Below, in pieces: positions 16,404 through 25,752 of a stretch of 45,899 nt of DNA. Position 1 is the first letter of the stretch, and every line of letters begins with the position of its first letter. Below the pieces are notes generated by a model. That model was not told where the DNA came from and searched no databases. It saw only the letters and a program-made list of their open reading frames with translations. Origin of the DNA: Phycisphaerae bacterium (GTDB taxonomy: Bacteria; Planctomycetota; Phycisphaerae; UBA1845). The stretch is from positions 1 through 45,899 of the forward strand of contig JAJDDP010000189.1 of assembly GCA_029260235.1 (NCBI GenBank). The letters run 5' to 3'. Position numbers and translations under genes: made by a program.

Positions 16404-19286
16404 ATGCTTCGATGGGGCCTCAAAACCCGGCTTGTCGGCCTTTGCGTTGTGTTGCTCTTGGTGACCGGGTTGCCGCTGGCTACAGCGTTGATATGGCAAT
16501 CACACGGCGATTCTCTCGCCGCGGTCAAGAGCAATGCCATGCTGTACACAGAGGCCATGGCGTTCAACGCCGAGCAGAGCGTCCTGCTCGATGACCGCGA
16601 GTCGCTAGATCGACTGCTCCGCGGCATTAGCAGCAACGAGGATGTCGAGTTCAGCCGAATTGTGGATGCAAGCGGTACCGTCTTGGCAGAATACCTTCGT
16701 TCGCCCAAAGCTAACATCGATGCCGAAGACGTAATCGAACATCTCACGGACTCCTTGAGCTCACAAACGGACTGTAGAGTCCAGAAGATTCACGACTTCC
16801 TAGCCGCCACCGTTCCGATCCAAAGAAGCGAAGATAGTCTCGAGTTGGACGTGCTCGATGGGCAGGTAAGCGATCATTCGTCGGCCCCGATTGGGTTCGT
16901 GATCATAGGCTATAACCTTGATCGCCTTGCAGGCGAGCGAAGAAGTCGTATCGCTTCCAGTGTGGTCATCGTGCTGATGGTTCTGGTGGCTGGCATTCTT
17001 GTTTCTGTGTTGATCGCCAACCAGCTCCTCAGTCCAATCAGGAATTTGGTCGAAGCTGCCACAGAAATCGAGCAAGGCAATCTCTTGAAACGAGCTTCGG
17101 AGCGGGCTCCTGGCGAAATCGGGACGCTGGCCAGGATGTTCAATCGAATGGCGGCTTCATTGGCGATTCATACGGGGAATCTTGAAAGCCAAGTCAAGGC
17201 ACGAACGCTGGAGTTAGACAACCGGCGCCGCGAACTTGAACAAGAAATCAGCGAACGTCGGCGCACGCAAGTCGAGCTTGAGCAGGCCAAGGACGAGGCA
17301 GAGGCGGGGAACCGGGCCAAGAGTGAATTCCTGGCCAACATGAGCCACGAGCTTCGCACGCCGATGAATGGCATCATTGGCATGGCCGAACTCACTCTGG
17401 GCACAGAGCTGGATGCCGAGCAAGATGAGTACATGCGCACGGTGATGAGTTGCGCCAGATCTCTGCTCGCCTTGTTGAATGACATCCTCGACTTCTCGAA
17501 GATAGAAGCCGGAAAAATGAGCCTCGAAACAATCGAGTTCGATCCAGTGGATCTGGTCGAAGAGGTTGCGGGCGTGCTCGGACGGCAAGCGTCTGAAAAA
17601 GGGCTGGAACTCATCGTCGATGCCTATCCTGATTTACCCAGGTGCGTTCTAGGTGATCCGATCCGGTTACGGCAGGTTCTGGTGAACCTCGTCGGCAATG
17701 CGACAAAATTCACCGATCATGGGGAAGTTGTCCTCCTGGCTAAACCAGAACTGATAGACGATAAGTCCGTGCAAATCCTCTTCTCGGTGCGAGACACGGG
17801 CATTGGCATCTCCGACGATCACCTAGCCCACATCTTTGATAGTTTCACCCAAGCAGACGGGGCTACGACTCGTAAGTACGGCGGAACCGGGCTGGGACTG
17901 ACCATCTCCAAGCAGATCGTTAATTTGCTGGGTGGGGAGATCTGGGTCGAGAGCGTCGTAGGCGAAGGAAGCTTGTTCAGTTTCAGAGCAACCTGGCAAT
18001 TGCCAAGTCACGGATCAGCCAAGAAAAACGTCAAACCACGGTTCTGTGCACACGGATCATCTCTCTCAGCCGCCCGTCTACTTGTTGTCGATGACAATCC
18101 GACCAACCGGCGCATCGTGGAACGAATGCTCAGCGCGTGGGGATGTGACTGCGAATCTGCCTGCAGTGGGAAGGAAGCACTTTCGCTTTTGGAGCAGACG
18201 GCTACGGACGGCCAGGCGTTTGATCTAGTCATACTCGATGTGCAGATGCCCGAGATGGACGGCTTCGAGGTCGAGCGCACCATCCGCTCCCGCTCGGCGC
18301 TGGGAGAGCCGTACGTTGTGTTCCTAAGCTCCATAGGCAGCCCGAGTGATCGCTTGGCAGGCCTGGATCCTGAACTCACTGCCTATCTGACCAAACCGGT
18401 TAGGCAGTCCAGTTTGTTCAACACCTTGCAAGGCGCTCTCTCAAGAGAACCGTCAGTTGCACCCAGTCCAGCCCCCGCTCGGCATGACGCTCCAGATGAC
18501 TTCGACCCGCCGGCACGAATTCTTCTGGTGGAGGACAACCCAGTGAATCGCGCCGTAGCTACGCGAATTCTGCAGAAATGGCACCACCACATAGAGACCG
18601 CATCCAACGGTCGCATTGCCCTGGACATGCTTGCAGAGCAGTCTTTCGATCTTGTGCTCATGGATGTACAGATGCCAGAAATGGATGGCCTGGAGGCAAC
18701 CAGGTGCATTCGGCGGGATGATCGATTCTGCTCGATTCCCGTTGTCGCCATGACCGCACACGCCTTGGCTGGTGACCGAGACCGGTGCATCAACGCGGGG
18801 ATGGATGATTACCTAACCAAGCCAATCGATGCCTCCGAATTGCGAAAAACCATCAACAAGTGGGTGCAGAAGCCGAACAAGGATTCCGCCATGTCTGAAA
18901 TGAACGCTCAACCCCAGAATGACCGCGGCCAGCAGGCCCAGGCCGAGAAGAACCCTCTCGACATCGAACGTGCCCTTGAGCAATTGGGTGGCGACCAAAA
19001 ACTTTTCGATGAAGTGGTGGAGATATTTCTCGAGACGGTTCCCGATAACTTGCGCCGACTTGAAGAAGCCATCAATACCGCCAGTGTTGAGATGATTCGG
19101 ATGGTAGCTCACTCCCTCAAAGGTGCCGCCTCCAATATCTGTGCGGAACCGGTTCGCGATCTGGCGGCGCAGTTGGAAGAGGCGGCAGCAAGCGAATCGA
19201 TTGCCAGCGCACAGCAGATGGCCGATGACTTGAAACACGAAATCGAACGCCTTCAGGTCGCGGTCGATGCATCGAGCAAGGGATAG
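16404..19286 (+). CDS. Hybrid sensor histidine kinase (HAMP-HisKA-HATPase-REC-REC-HPt)
   Basis: This encodes 960 residues with AAGGA before the ATG. The order is: TM1 about 8-30; periplasmic sensor about 31-180; TM2 about 184-206; HAMP about 207-260; coiled coil 260-305; HisKA with [10 protein letters not shown] and phosphoacceptor H315; HATPase with N box VGNATKF (about 430-436), DTGIGIS (464-470) and GGTGLGL (493-499). Next come REC1 ([11 protein letters not shown]612, K664), REC2 ([10 protein letters not shown]754, K807) and an HPt domain with [10 protein letters not shown] and H903. All phosphorelay residues are present, so an internal His-Asp-His relay is possible. It is divergent from a binding-protein/TonB-receptor pair and immediately upstream of a c-di-GMP response regulator, its likely target. 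The stimulus is unknown. Confidence 0.95.
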   Translation: MLRWGLKTRLVGLCVVLLLVTGLPLATALIWQSHGDSLAAVKSNAMLYTEAMAFNAEQSVLLDDRESLDRLLRGISSNEDVEFSRIVDASGTVLAEYLRSPKANIDAEDVIEHLTDSLSSQTDCRVQKIHDFLAATVPIQRSEDSLELDVLDGQVSDHSSAPIGFVIIGYNLDRLAGERRSRIASSVVIVLMVLVAGILVSVLIANQLLSPIRNLVEAATEIEQGNLLKRASERAPGEIGTLARMFNRMAASLAIHTGNLESQVKARTLELDNRRRELEQEISERRRTQVELEQAKDEAEAGNRAKSEFLANMSHELRTPMNGIIGMAELTLGTELDAEQDEYMRTVMSCARSLLALLNDILDFSKIEAGKMSLETIEFDPVDLVEEVAGVLGRQASEKGLELIVDAYPDLPRCVLGDPIRLRQVLVNLVGNATKFTDHGEVVLLAKPELIDDKSVQILFSVRDTGIGISDDHLAHIFDSFTQADGATTRKYGGTGLGLTISKQIVNLLGGEIWVESVVGEGSLFSFRATWQLPSHGSAKKNVKPRFCAHGSSLSAARLLVVDDNPTNRRIVERMLSAWGCDCESACSGKEALSLLEQTATDGQAFDLVILDVQMPEMDGFEVERTIRSRSALGEPYVVFLSSIGSPSDRLAGLDPELTAYLTKPVRQSSLFNTLQGALSREPSVAPSPAPARHDAPDDFDPPARILLVEDNPVNRAVATRILQKWHHHIETASNGRIALDMLAEQSFDLVLMDVQMPEMDGLEATRCIRRDDRFCSIPVVAMTAHALAGDRDRCINAGMDDYLTKPIDASELRKTINKWVQKPNKDSAMSEMNAQPQNDRGQQAQAEKNPLDIERALEQLGGDQKLFDEVVEIFLETVPDNLRRLEEAINTASVEMIRMVAHSLKGAASNICAEPVRDLAAQLEEAAASESIASAQQMADDLKHEIERLQVAVDASSKG

Positions 19287-19295
19287 GGAAACGCG

Positions 19296-21926
19296 TTGGG
19301 GATTCAAGCAAAGATTCTCGTTGTTGATGATGAGCCGGTCAACCGGCTGATTCTCACCAAGTCATTAACCAAGGCTGGTTACAGGGTGATCGCCGCCAGT
19401 GATGGGTTTGAGGCTATCGACCTGGCTGGTAAGCATCATCCAGACTTGATACTTCTGGACGTGATGATGCCTGGGCGTGACGGTTTGGAAGTCTGCGCCA
19501 TTCTAAGACAACGAGCTAGCACCCGCGACATACCTGTAATTTTTGTAACGGCAGGATCGAGTTCAGACGGCATTGTCAAGGCTTTTGGTGTTGGAGGCTG
19601 CGACTTCATCACCAAGCCCTTTATCGCCGAAGAGATCCTCGCCCGAATATCGGTCCACGTGCGACTGCACAGGGCAGAGAAAGAACTCCTCGCTCGCAAT
19701 GCCCAGTTGCTGACCATGACTGAGAAACTGGCGAGTGACAAGAACCTGTTGTCGCATCAATTACGAATTGACCCGTTGACCAAGCTTCTGAACCGTGGTG
19801 CTTGGGACGAGGGCGGCACCCAGGAACACGAGCGATCCCTGCGCCATGACCATGAGTATGGCATACTGCTGATCGACATCGATCACTTCAAAGAACTCAA
19901 TGACTCGCTTGGCCATTTGGCAGGCGACGATTGTCTCCGTCGAATCGCCCGTCAAATCGCGGCCGCTTGTCGCTCCTACGATGTTGTGGGGCGATACGGT
20001 GGGGAAGAATTCGTGGTTCTGTCACCCGAGTCAAACTGCCAAGACAGTGTCAATTTGGCTCATAGAATACGTCAAGGCATCTGGGACTTGGCTGTTCGTC
20101 ACCCGTCAAGCCCGGTTGCCGACCGCGTCACCGCCACAATCGGAGTCGCCATCAGCCGGGGCGATCCTCTCGAAGAAGTTCTCCAGCGGGCCGACGACGC
20201 CATGTACTTGGGAAAGGAAAAGGGCCGCAACTGTACACGCTTGGATGCAGCCTCCAGCCAGGAATCCGATGTTGACATCGTCAAGGATCCCATCAGCACA
20301 GTAGCACATGATGAAGCGTCAGGGGAATCGAAGGAACGCGTACTCGTGGTTGACGACTGCCCTACGAATCGCAAGATCTTCGAGCGCTCGTTGGCTCGAG
20401 AAGGATTCGAGGTCAGCCAAGCATCCGACGGCGTAGAGGCCTTGGCTGAAGTGGAGAGGCAGGCCCCGGATGTCATCATCATGGATGTGGTCATGCCGAA
20501 AATGGGTGGCCTGGAATGTACGCGCAGGCTCAAAGAGCATCTGGCTACCAAGTACACGCCGATCATCATAGCCAGTGCCAAGGGCGACGAAGAGAACATC
20601 CGAGCAGGCTTGGGCGCCGGGGCCGATGAATACTTGATCAAGCCAGTCCGCCCCGCCGAGTTGGTCTTGCGCGTACGCTCCATGCTGCGGCTAAGGCATG
20701 AGCACTTGGACCTGGTTCAAAGCTATCGACTTCGTGGAGAACAAAACCGATCACTATCCCTGATCTTAGAATTCTGCCGGGCTGTGGGCACCGCGACCAA
20801 GCTCGACGAGGTGTATCAAGCTGCGGTGGCCGTTTCCTCGAAAGTAGCCAAGAGTGCTCGCGTGTCGATCATGGTCGCAGACACGAGTCGTGATTATCTA
20901 TCCATCGCCTGCTCCAAGGGGATTGCCCAGAACTTGGCCCGGGCGGTGAAGGTTCCGTCGAAACAAGGAGTGGCCGGGAGGGTTTACTCGACGGGCCGAT
21001 CAGTGGTGATCAATTCATCCACAAGTGATACCCATCTGGTTCAGCTTTATGATTCTCCGATTTTTGCGAGCCTGCCATTGGCATCCACGCCTCTAGAGGC
21101 AAACTCAGAGACCATCGGCGTGCTCAACGTCACCGACCGGCAGGACGCCCGCCCCTTCGAACCCTTTGAATTGGAATACCTTGATCTGATTGCCAACATC
21201 ACCGGCACAGTGTTGCATGCCATCTCGACGCGGAGAGGCCGCGACGAAGCCCGGGATTCAATCATGATCGCCCTGGCTAAACTGGCCGAGCATCGGGACA
21301 GTGACACCGGCAAGCATGTGGACCGCGTCACCCAATACTGCCTCATCTTGGCCAACCAGCTGAAAACGACCAAAGAGCACCACCATACGGTGACTGACGC
21401 ATTTCTCAAGGATTTTGAGCGTGCAGTGCCATTGCATGACATTGGAAAGGTGGCGATCCCTGACAGCATCCTGCTCAAACCGGGTAGGCTCAATGACGAA
21501 GAGATGGCCGTCATGCGAACCCACGCCCAGATAGGCGCTGAGACCATCCAGTCGGTGATCGACCGCGCACCTGGTACAACTTTCTTAGAGATGGCCGCCG
21601 AGATAACACATTCTCACCACGAGTGGTTTGACGGGGCTGGGTATCCGCTGGGTATTCGAGGGGCAGCCATTCCGCTCACCGCCCGCATCGCAGCCCTTGC
21701 GGATGTGTATGACGCCCTGACCACCTCCCGCACATACAAAGACGCAGACTCGCACGAGAAGTCGATGGCCATCATTCTTGAGGGATCGGGCACTCAATTC
21801 GACCCAGCCATCGTCGAAGCCTTTGTCGAACGAGAGAAGGAATTCTCCGAATTGGCCAAGTCGCTTGCCGACGAACCTGCCATCGATCTGGACGTCCCCG
21901 CCGAAGCAAAGACGACCGCACCCTGA
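19296..21926 (+). CDS. Response regulator with GGDEF and HD-GYP domains (REC-GGDEF-REC-GAF-HD-GYP)
   Basis: This encodes 876 residues from a TTG at 19296; AGGGA (19285-19289) overlaps the kinase stop codon with six-base spacing, and no other start precedes the first domain. The domains are: REC1 (about 5-125, D55, K107); GGDEF (about 155-315) with intact active site GGEEF at 235-239 and inhibitory RxxD site R226-D229; REC2 (about 348-465, D397, K449); GAF (about 485-640); HD-GYP (about 650-845) with HD at 714-715 and HHEWFDGAGYP at 774-784. It should thus both make and break cyclic di-GMP, switched by phosphorylation from the upstream hybrid kinase. Combining GGDEF with HD-GYP in one chain is much rarer than GGDEF-EAL. 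The tail after 845 is acidic and probably disordered. Confidence 0.95.
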   Translation: MGIQAKILVVDDEPVNRLILTKSLTKAGYRVIAASDGFEAIDLAGKHHPDLILLDVMMPGRDGLEVCAILRQRASTRDIPVIFVTAGSSSDGIVKAFGVGGCDFITKPFIAEEILARISVHVRLHRAEKELLARNAQLLTMTEKLASDKNLLSHQLRIDPLTKLLNRGAWDEGGTQEHERSLRHDHEYGILLIDIDHFKELNDSLGHLAGDDCLRRIARQIAAACRSYDVVGRYGGEEFVVLSPESNCQDSVNLAHRIRQGIWDLAVRHPSSPVADRVTATIGVAISRGDPLEEVLQRADDAMYLGKEKGRNCTRLDAASSQESDVDIVKDPISTVAHDEASGESKERVLVVDDCPTNRKIFERSLAREGFEVSQASDGVEALAEVERQAPDVIIMDVVMPKMGGLECTRRLKEHLATKYTPIIIASAKGDEENIRAGLGAGADEYLIKPVRPAELVLRVRSMLRLRHEHLDLVQSYRLRGEQNRSLSLILEFCRAVGTATKLDEVYQAAVAVSSKVAKSARVSIMVADTSRDYLSIACSKGIAQNLARAVKVPSKQGVAGRVYSTGRSVVINSSTSDTHLVQLYDSPIFASLPLASTPLEANSETIGVLNVTDRQDARPFEPFELEYLDLIANITGTVLHAISTRRGRDEARDSIMIALAKLAEHRDSDTGKHVDRVTQYCLILANQLKTTKEHHHTVTDAFLKDFERAVPLHDIGKVAIPDSILLKPGRLNDEEMAVMRTHAQIGAETIQSVIDRAPGTTFLEMAAEITHSHHEWFDGAGYPLGIRGAAIPLTARIAALADVYDALTTSRTYKDADSHEKSMAIILEGSGTQFDPAIVEAFVEREKEFSELAKSLADEPAIDLDVPAEAKTTAP

Positions 21927-21946
21927 GAACGTTGCTCTGAATGGAC

Positions 21947-21966
21947 GACTGTTGCTAAGAACAGTC
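21947..21966. terminator. Short hairpin between convergent genes
   Basis: GACTGTT (21947-21953) and AACAGTC (21960-21966) form a perfect seven-base stem with a six-base loop. It lies between the stop codons of the c-di-GMP regulator and the convergent hypothetical gene, and touches the latter's stop. Position suggests a bidirectional transcription end, but there is no U-tract on either side. Confidence 0.3.
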
Positions 21967-23371
21967 ACTCCGGTTCTTCTTCGATTACCCGAAACCCGCG
22001 CAGCTCAGGGTTGATGAGGCGAAAGCCGACATCTTGGGGGCAACGCTTCGAGCCGGTTTCGGCAAACGTGTCGCCTTGATCGTCCTCAACATCTTCGCCA
22101 AAGGAATAGATGGTGACGCCGCGGGCGTCGCGCAGATATCGAAGCGGTTGGTCATCAAATGGATCAACCGGCAACTCATCAAGAAACTCGGGCACGAGTA
22201 GCGAAAGCTCCGCCGGCCAATCGCCGTGCCGAAGTCGGTACCGCTCTGCTGCCAACGCAACCATCGCCGTTCTCAAATCAGCGGTGCGCCTTGCGTACAA
22301 AACAGTTGCTCGAGAGAGGGATGGCATTAGCGTTCGCAGTAGAAAGTGTCGCTTGGACAAGGCTTGGACGTCTTGATCTAACTGGTGGCCTCTGGCGATC
22401 AACTCCCGGCAGGACAGACCGGATTCACAGAGGGGAGCCAATAGGGCCATCGCCTTGGCCTCTTCGAGGTACCGCCATCCTCGAAATACTTTGAAAGCGC
22501 TGCCGAACGCAGGAAGCCCGGGGACAGGAGTAAAAGCATTTGGATTGCCTGAGGCGAATTTCCTGATCATGTAAACAATGCCCAGGCGATCACCGTGCCA
22601 TGCGGGAGTTGGGGAACGAAGTTCGAGGACACTTTGGATGCGTTCCCCGAGCCGCGCCAATGTTTCGTCTTTGACGACTCCGACCGTGAGTACGCGCTCC
22701 ATGGCCTGCTCAGCCAACGCTTCGCAGGAGATTGAGACCAACATGGCGAGCACGTTCGGATCTTCAGCCGACGATCCGGCCACATTCAGGATCAGGGCTG
22801 CATCGTCCATCGCGGGTTCAAGTTCACCCCTGGAGGTTCGATCAATGGCATCGAGGGCGATGAGCTTCACCGCCGTGCGAATGCTTGAGAGGAACGTTGG
22901 AAGAATGGCATTCCAATGATCGACGAAAATCGACAATCGGCCCCGCGGCAGATCGCCAATCGGGCTTAGCTCCGCAAGCAGGTCGGTTGATTCCTCAAGA
23001 ACAGCACGAACGGCGATCAACATTTCACGCGGATAGGCGTCGCCAGGTGCCGGTAACTTGGTGTTGCTCAGGAGCGGAAGGAGTCGATTACTGGCCTGTG
23101 CTTTCTTTAGAGCCTGCAGTTGGACGTCCAGCGCTTCGAGAATGATGGCAGAGTTTTCCTCGTCCGGAATGATCGGTCTGGCAGCTTCGAGTTCCTCGAA
23201 GGTGACCGGATAGCCCACAGCCCGGAGGGCATCGATTTGCCGTTGCAGCGCGGATCGGCCGGCCAAGTCCAGAATAATCAGCGGTAGTCCTATGAACAGG
23301 ACAAGGGGGGCGGCCACCCAGGAAAAAGTGATGTACCACGTCTTGCCTTTCTTTGTTTCTCGAGCGGCCAT
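21965..23371 (-). CDS. Hypothetical single-pass membrane protein, planctomycete type
   Basis: This encodes 468 residues with AAAGG before the ATG. A transmembrane helix at about 14-36 follows a basic start, and the rest is a long, mostly helical extracytoplasmic region. The C-terminal part has a pattern I have seen in planctomycete hypothetical proteins: MVALAAERYRLRHGDWPAEL then FLDELPVDPFDDQPLRYL and VTIYSFGEDVEDDQGD. This echoes the C-terminal segment of type II secretion pseudopilin-like proteins (a residue-by-residue description of a small Ca/Gly-rich loop), though no pilin N-terminus is present. No catalytic motif is seen. It follows purD by 174 bases in the same direction. Function unknown. 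Confidence 0.7.
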   Translation of the reverse strand: MAARETKKGKTWYITFSWVAAPLVLFIGLPLIILDLAGRSALQRQIDALRAVGYPVTFEELEAARPIIPDEENSAIILEALDVQLQALKKAQASNRLLPLLSNTKLPAPGDAYPREMLIAVRAVLEESTDLLAELSPIGDLPRGRLSIFVDHWNAILPTFLSSIRTAVKLIALDAIDRTSRGELEPAMDDAALILNVAGSSAEDPNVLAMLVSISCEALAEQAMERVLTVGVVKDETLARLGERIQSVLELRSPTPAWHGDRLGIVYMIRKFASGNPNAFTPVPGLPAFGSAFKVFRGWRYLEEAKAMALLAPLCESGLSCRELIARGHQLDQDVQALSKRHFLLRTLMPSLSRATVLYARRTADLRTAMVALAAERYRLRHGDWPAELSLLVPEFLDELPVDPFDDQPLRYLRDARGVTIYSFGEDVEDDQGDTFAETGSKRCPQDVGFRLINPELRGFRVIEEEPE

Positions 23372-23483
23372 CGATCGAACCTTTCGCGCGTGAGCTGTCC
23401 GCTGATCCGTGTTGCCGCTATGTGCTGCAAGCGTGAGCGGCTCTGTGACTCTGACGGACGACCGATTGTTTTGTTAGCCATAA

Positions 23484-23515
23484 GTGGCTCAGCAGGAGCT
23501 TCGCCCTCCCGCCAC
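23484..23515. repeat. REP-like palindrome of the GSAGASPSR/REGEAPAEP type
   Basis: The 32-base element begins GTGGCTCAGCAGGAGC and ends CGCCCTCCCGCCAC, with outer arms GTGGC/GCCAC and inner arms GGAG/CTCC around a CTTCGCC loop. Translated, it gives GSAGASPSR in one direction and a REGEAPAEP-like string in the other. I recall these peptides as recurring in spurious planctomycete proteins, which reflects a dispersed intergenic palindrome. Here it sits between purD and the hypothetical membrane protein gene. I find no second copy in this window. Confidence 0.5.
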
Positions 23516-23545
23516 GCGACTCCCCAAATCGGGCGCGAAGTTGCA

Positions 23546-24808
23546 CTAGAGGCCAGCTGCGATGTCGCGGCGGTAGTGGGCGTCCTCGAAGTGGATCAGG
23601 TCAACGGCTTTGTAGGCCTGCTCGCGGGCCTTGGCCATGCTGTTTCCTATGGCAGTCACACAGAGCACCCTGCCGCCGTTGGTCACCACCATGTCTTCGA
23701 GGGGGGCTGTGGCTGCGTGGTGGATCTTGACGCCCGAAACAGCGGCGGCCTCGCCCAGGCCTGTAATTAGCTTGCCCTTTTGATAGGCACCTGGGTAACC
23801 CCCAGAAGCCATGACCACCGATATCGCAGGCCTGGGATCCCAGTCGATACTCACCTGATCGAGCTTCCCGGTGGCGGTAGCCTGCATGATCTCGAACAAG
23901 TCTCCCTTGAGACGGGCCATCATGACTTGGCATTCCGGATCGCCGAATCGACAGTTGAACTCCAACACCTTGGGACCACCCGGGGTGAGCATCAATCCGA
24001 TGTACAGTAGCCCGCGATAGGGAGCGCCATCGCATCGAAGAGCGTCGACCATCGGAACCAGGATGTCGCGCTGCACTTGATCGAAGACATCGGAGGTGGC
24101 TAACGGTGATGGGCAAAACGCGCCCATGCCGCCGGTATTCAAGCCCGTATCGCCGTCGCCAACCCGTTTGTGGTCTTGGGCAGCTTCGAGGATGTAGATG
24201 GTGAATCCATCGACCAAGGCGAACATGGACAGTTCTTTGCCTTGCAGTTTTTCCTCGACGATTACCTTCTGCCCAGCTTGGCCAAAAGCGCCTTTGACCA
24301 TGATATCTTCCAGCGTGTTGATGGCGTCGGCTGGGTCGTCACAGATGACCACCCCCTTCCCAGCCGCGAGTCCGGATGCTTTGACCACTAGCTCGATGTC
24401 GCGGGTGGCGGCGTAGGCTTTGGCGTCGTTGAAATCGGTGAAGATCTTTCCCTCGGCAGTTGGGACCATGCAGCGGCGCATCAAGTCTTTGGCGTAGCTC
24501 TTGTCCCCTTCGATGCGGGCCGCGGCTTTGTTCGGGCCGAAAATCCGCAGCCCCGCCGATTCAAATCGATCGACGATGCCATCGCAAAGGGGCATCTCAG
24601 GGCCTACGACGGTCAAGTCAATTTTGCGGTCGATGGCTAGGTCAGCCAAGGCGGCGTGATCCGCTATGTCGATGGCTACATTCTCGGCGATGCGGGCAGT
24701 CCCTGCATTTCCCGGAGCGCAGATCAGTTTCTTGACATGACTCGACTCAGCCAACTTGTCAGCCAAGGCGTGTTCTCTACCGCCGGATCCAATCACCAAT
24801 ACGTTCAT
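23546..24808 (-). CDS. purD: Phosphoribosylamine-glycine ligase (GAR synthetase)
   Basis: This encodes 420 residues, the usual family length. The enzyme joins glycine to 5-phosphoribosylamine with ATP in the second step of purine synthesis. The N-terminal signature MNVLVIGSGGREHALADKL is followed by an ATP-grasp region (SYAKDLMRRCMVPTA, then VVKASGLAAGKGVVIC near 140-155), the family segment HKRVGDGDTGLNTGGMGAF, and the metal-binding stretch FNCRFGDPECQ near 290-300 (commonly FNVRFGDPETQ). AAGG lies nine bases before the ATG. It starts 30 bases after a hypothetical membrane protein gene, so the two may share a transcript; no other purine gene is in the window. Confidence 0.96.
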   Translation of the reverse strand: MNVLVIGSGGREHALADKLAESSHVKKLICAPGNAGTARIAENVAIDIADHAALADLAIDRKIDLTVVGPEMPLCDGIVDRFESAGLRIFGPNKAAARIEGDKSYAKDLMRRCMVPTAEGKIFTDFNDAKAYAATRDIELVVKASGLAAGKGVVICDDPADAINTLEDIMVKGAFGQAGQKVIVEEKLQGKELSMFALVDGFTIYILEAAQDHKRVGDGDTGLNTGGMGAFCPSPLATSDVFDQVQRDILVPMVDALRCDGAPYRGLLYIGLMLTPGGPKVLEFNCRFGDPECQVMMARLKGDLFEIMQATATGKLDQVSIDWDPRPAISVVMASGGYPGAYQKGKLITGLGEAAAVSGVKIHHAATAPLEDMVVTNGGRVLCVTAIGNSMAKAREQAYKAVDLIHFEDAHYRRDIAAGL

Positions 24809-24838
24809 GCTTGGTTGCCTTAGTCTCTAGGGGGCTGC

Positions 24839-25594
24839 TTATTCTTGGGATTCTGCTGTGGCCTGACCTATCGCCAGTTCCTCGAATTCTTCAGGCTTCT
24901 TGGCCAAAGGAACAATTTGGGTATAGATACCGTAGCCCAAGAGGAGAATGGAAAGCAGCACGCGTGCAATCCACCAGCCGCGGGGCTGGCTCGACCTAAA
25001 GGGCTTGCGGAGAAGACCCGTTGGTGGATTGACTAGGCTGCTAGACACCGCCCAGCGCACATAGCCGAAAACCCCACCTGGAGCGTAGTTCTCGCCCATG
25101 TAAGCCACAACCTCTTTTGCCGCCAATGCCCGAAACTCCTCTGGACCCGACATGCCCTCGGGAAGTTTACGACACTGCCTCATAGATTCTTCGGCCACCT
25201 GGTCGGGGAATACGCGGGCTTCGGTGTACATCGAAGCAGACCAGGTGATGGCTACGATGATGGCCATCCCGCCCCGAACAGCTGATTTGCTCAGTTGGCC
25301 TGCCGGCGAACCAAACCGAAACGCAACCGCTCCGAGTAAGAGCCCAAAGAGCATAAAAAAGAACAACCCCAGGTAGAACGGCAGCAAGGCCCCATAGGAC
25401 AGCAGCCAGCCTGTGGGCACCCCGACAAACGATGCCACAAACACCCCTCTAGTCCAATTTCCTGAACCGTGGGGGGCATTGCCTACCCCACCTCCGCCTG
25501 GCGCAGCTTCGGGCAGGGGGTGTTGCGAGAGGCTTGAACCTTCTGAATCGTTCAAAACACGAGACTCCACTCTGACGGCTGGTTTTGGCGCCAA
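24839..25594 (-). CDS. Hypothetical multi-pass membrane protein
   Basis: This encodes up to 251 residues. The first start is a TTG; a later TTG about 13 codons in has GGAG at suitable spacing, so the true N-terminus is unresolved. A polar, glycine- and proline-rich N-terminus (about 1-47) is followed by two close hydrophobic helices (VASFVGVPTGWLLSYGALL and LGLFFFMLFGLLLGAVAF), a third near 108-122, and a last one near 212-230 (IARVLLSILLLGYGIYTQIV). A soluble loop lies between the third and fourth. There is no motif I recognise. It ends 30 bases before purD. The repeated helix-pair-plus-loop layout suggests a small integral membrane protein of unknown role. Confidence 0.6.
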   Translation of the reverse strand: MAPKPAVRVESRVLNDSEGSSLSQHPLPEAAPGGGGVGNAPHGSGNWTRGVFVASFVGVPTGWLLSYGALLPFYLGLFFFMLFGLLLGAVAFRFGSPAGQLSKSAVRGGMAIIVAITWSASMYTEARVFPDQVAEESMRQCRKLPEGMSGPEEFRALAAKEVVAYMGENYAPGGVFGYVRWAVSSSLVNPPTGLLRKPFRSSQPRGWWIARVLLSILLLGYGIYTQIVPLAKKPEEFEELAIGQATAESQE

Positions 25595-25617
25595 CGCCTG
25601 TTCGGCCGGCCATTGTG

Positions 25618-25640
25618 TTGCAGGTTTGCCCTTCCTGCAA
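25618..25640. promoter_or_regulatory. Inverted repeat in a divergent intergenic region, possible operator
   Basis: TTGCAGG (25618-25624) and CCTGCAA (25634-25640) are perfect seven-base arms with a nine-base spacer. They lie between the start of the minus-strand membrane protein gene and the plus-strand M1-like peptidase gene (25595-25752). The geometry suits a dimeric regulator or a leader hairpin. No T-run follows. Confidence 0.35.
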
Positions 25641-25752
25641 CCTCGCGCCCGGGATGCACTTGCATTTGGTCCGCAGTTGCGTTCCTATCCAACCTGACAG
25701 ATCAAATTAGTTACAACCGTGCAGCCTGATGGGCAACTTGGAGTGCGACACA

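Noticed and set aside
23390..23770. 126-codon plus-strand frame containing GSAGASPSR
   Set aside because: The peptide comes from the intergenic palindrome and the frame continues antisense into purD, so it is spurious.
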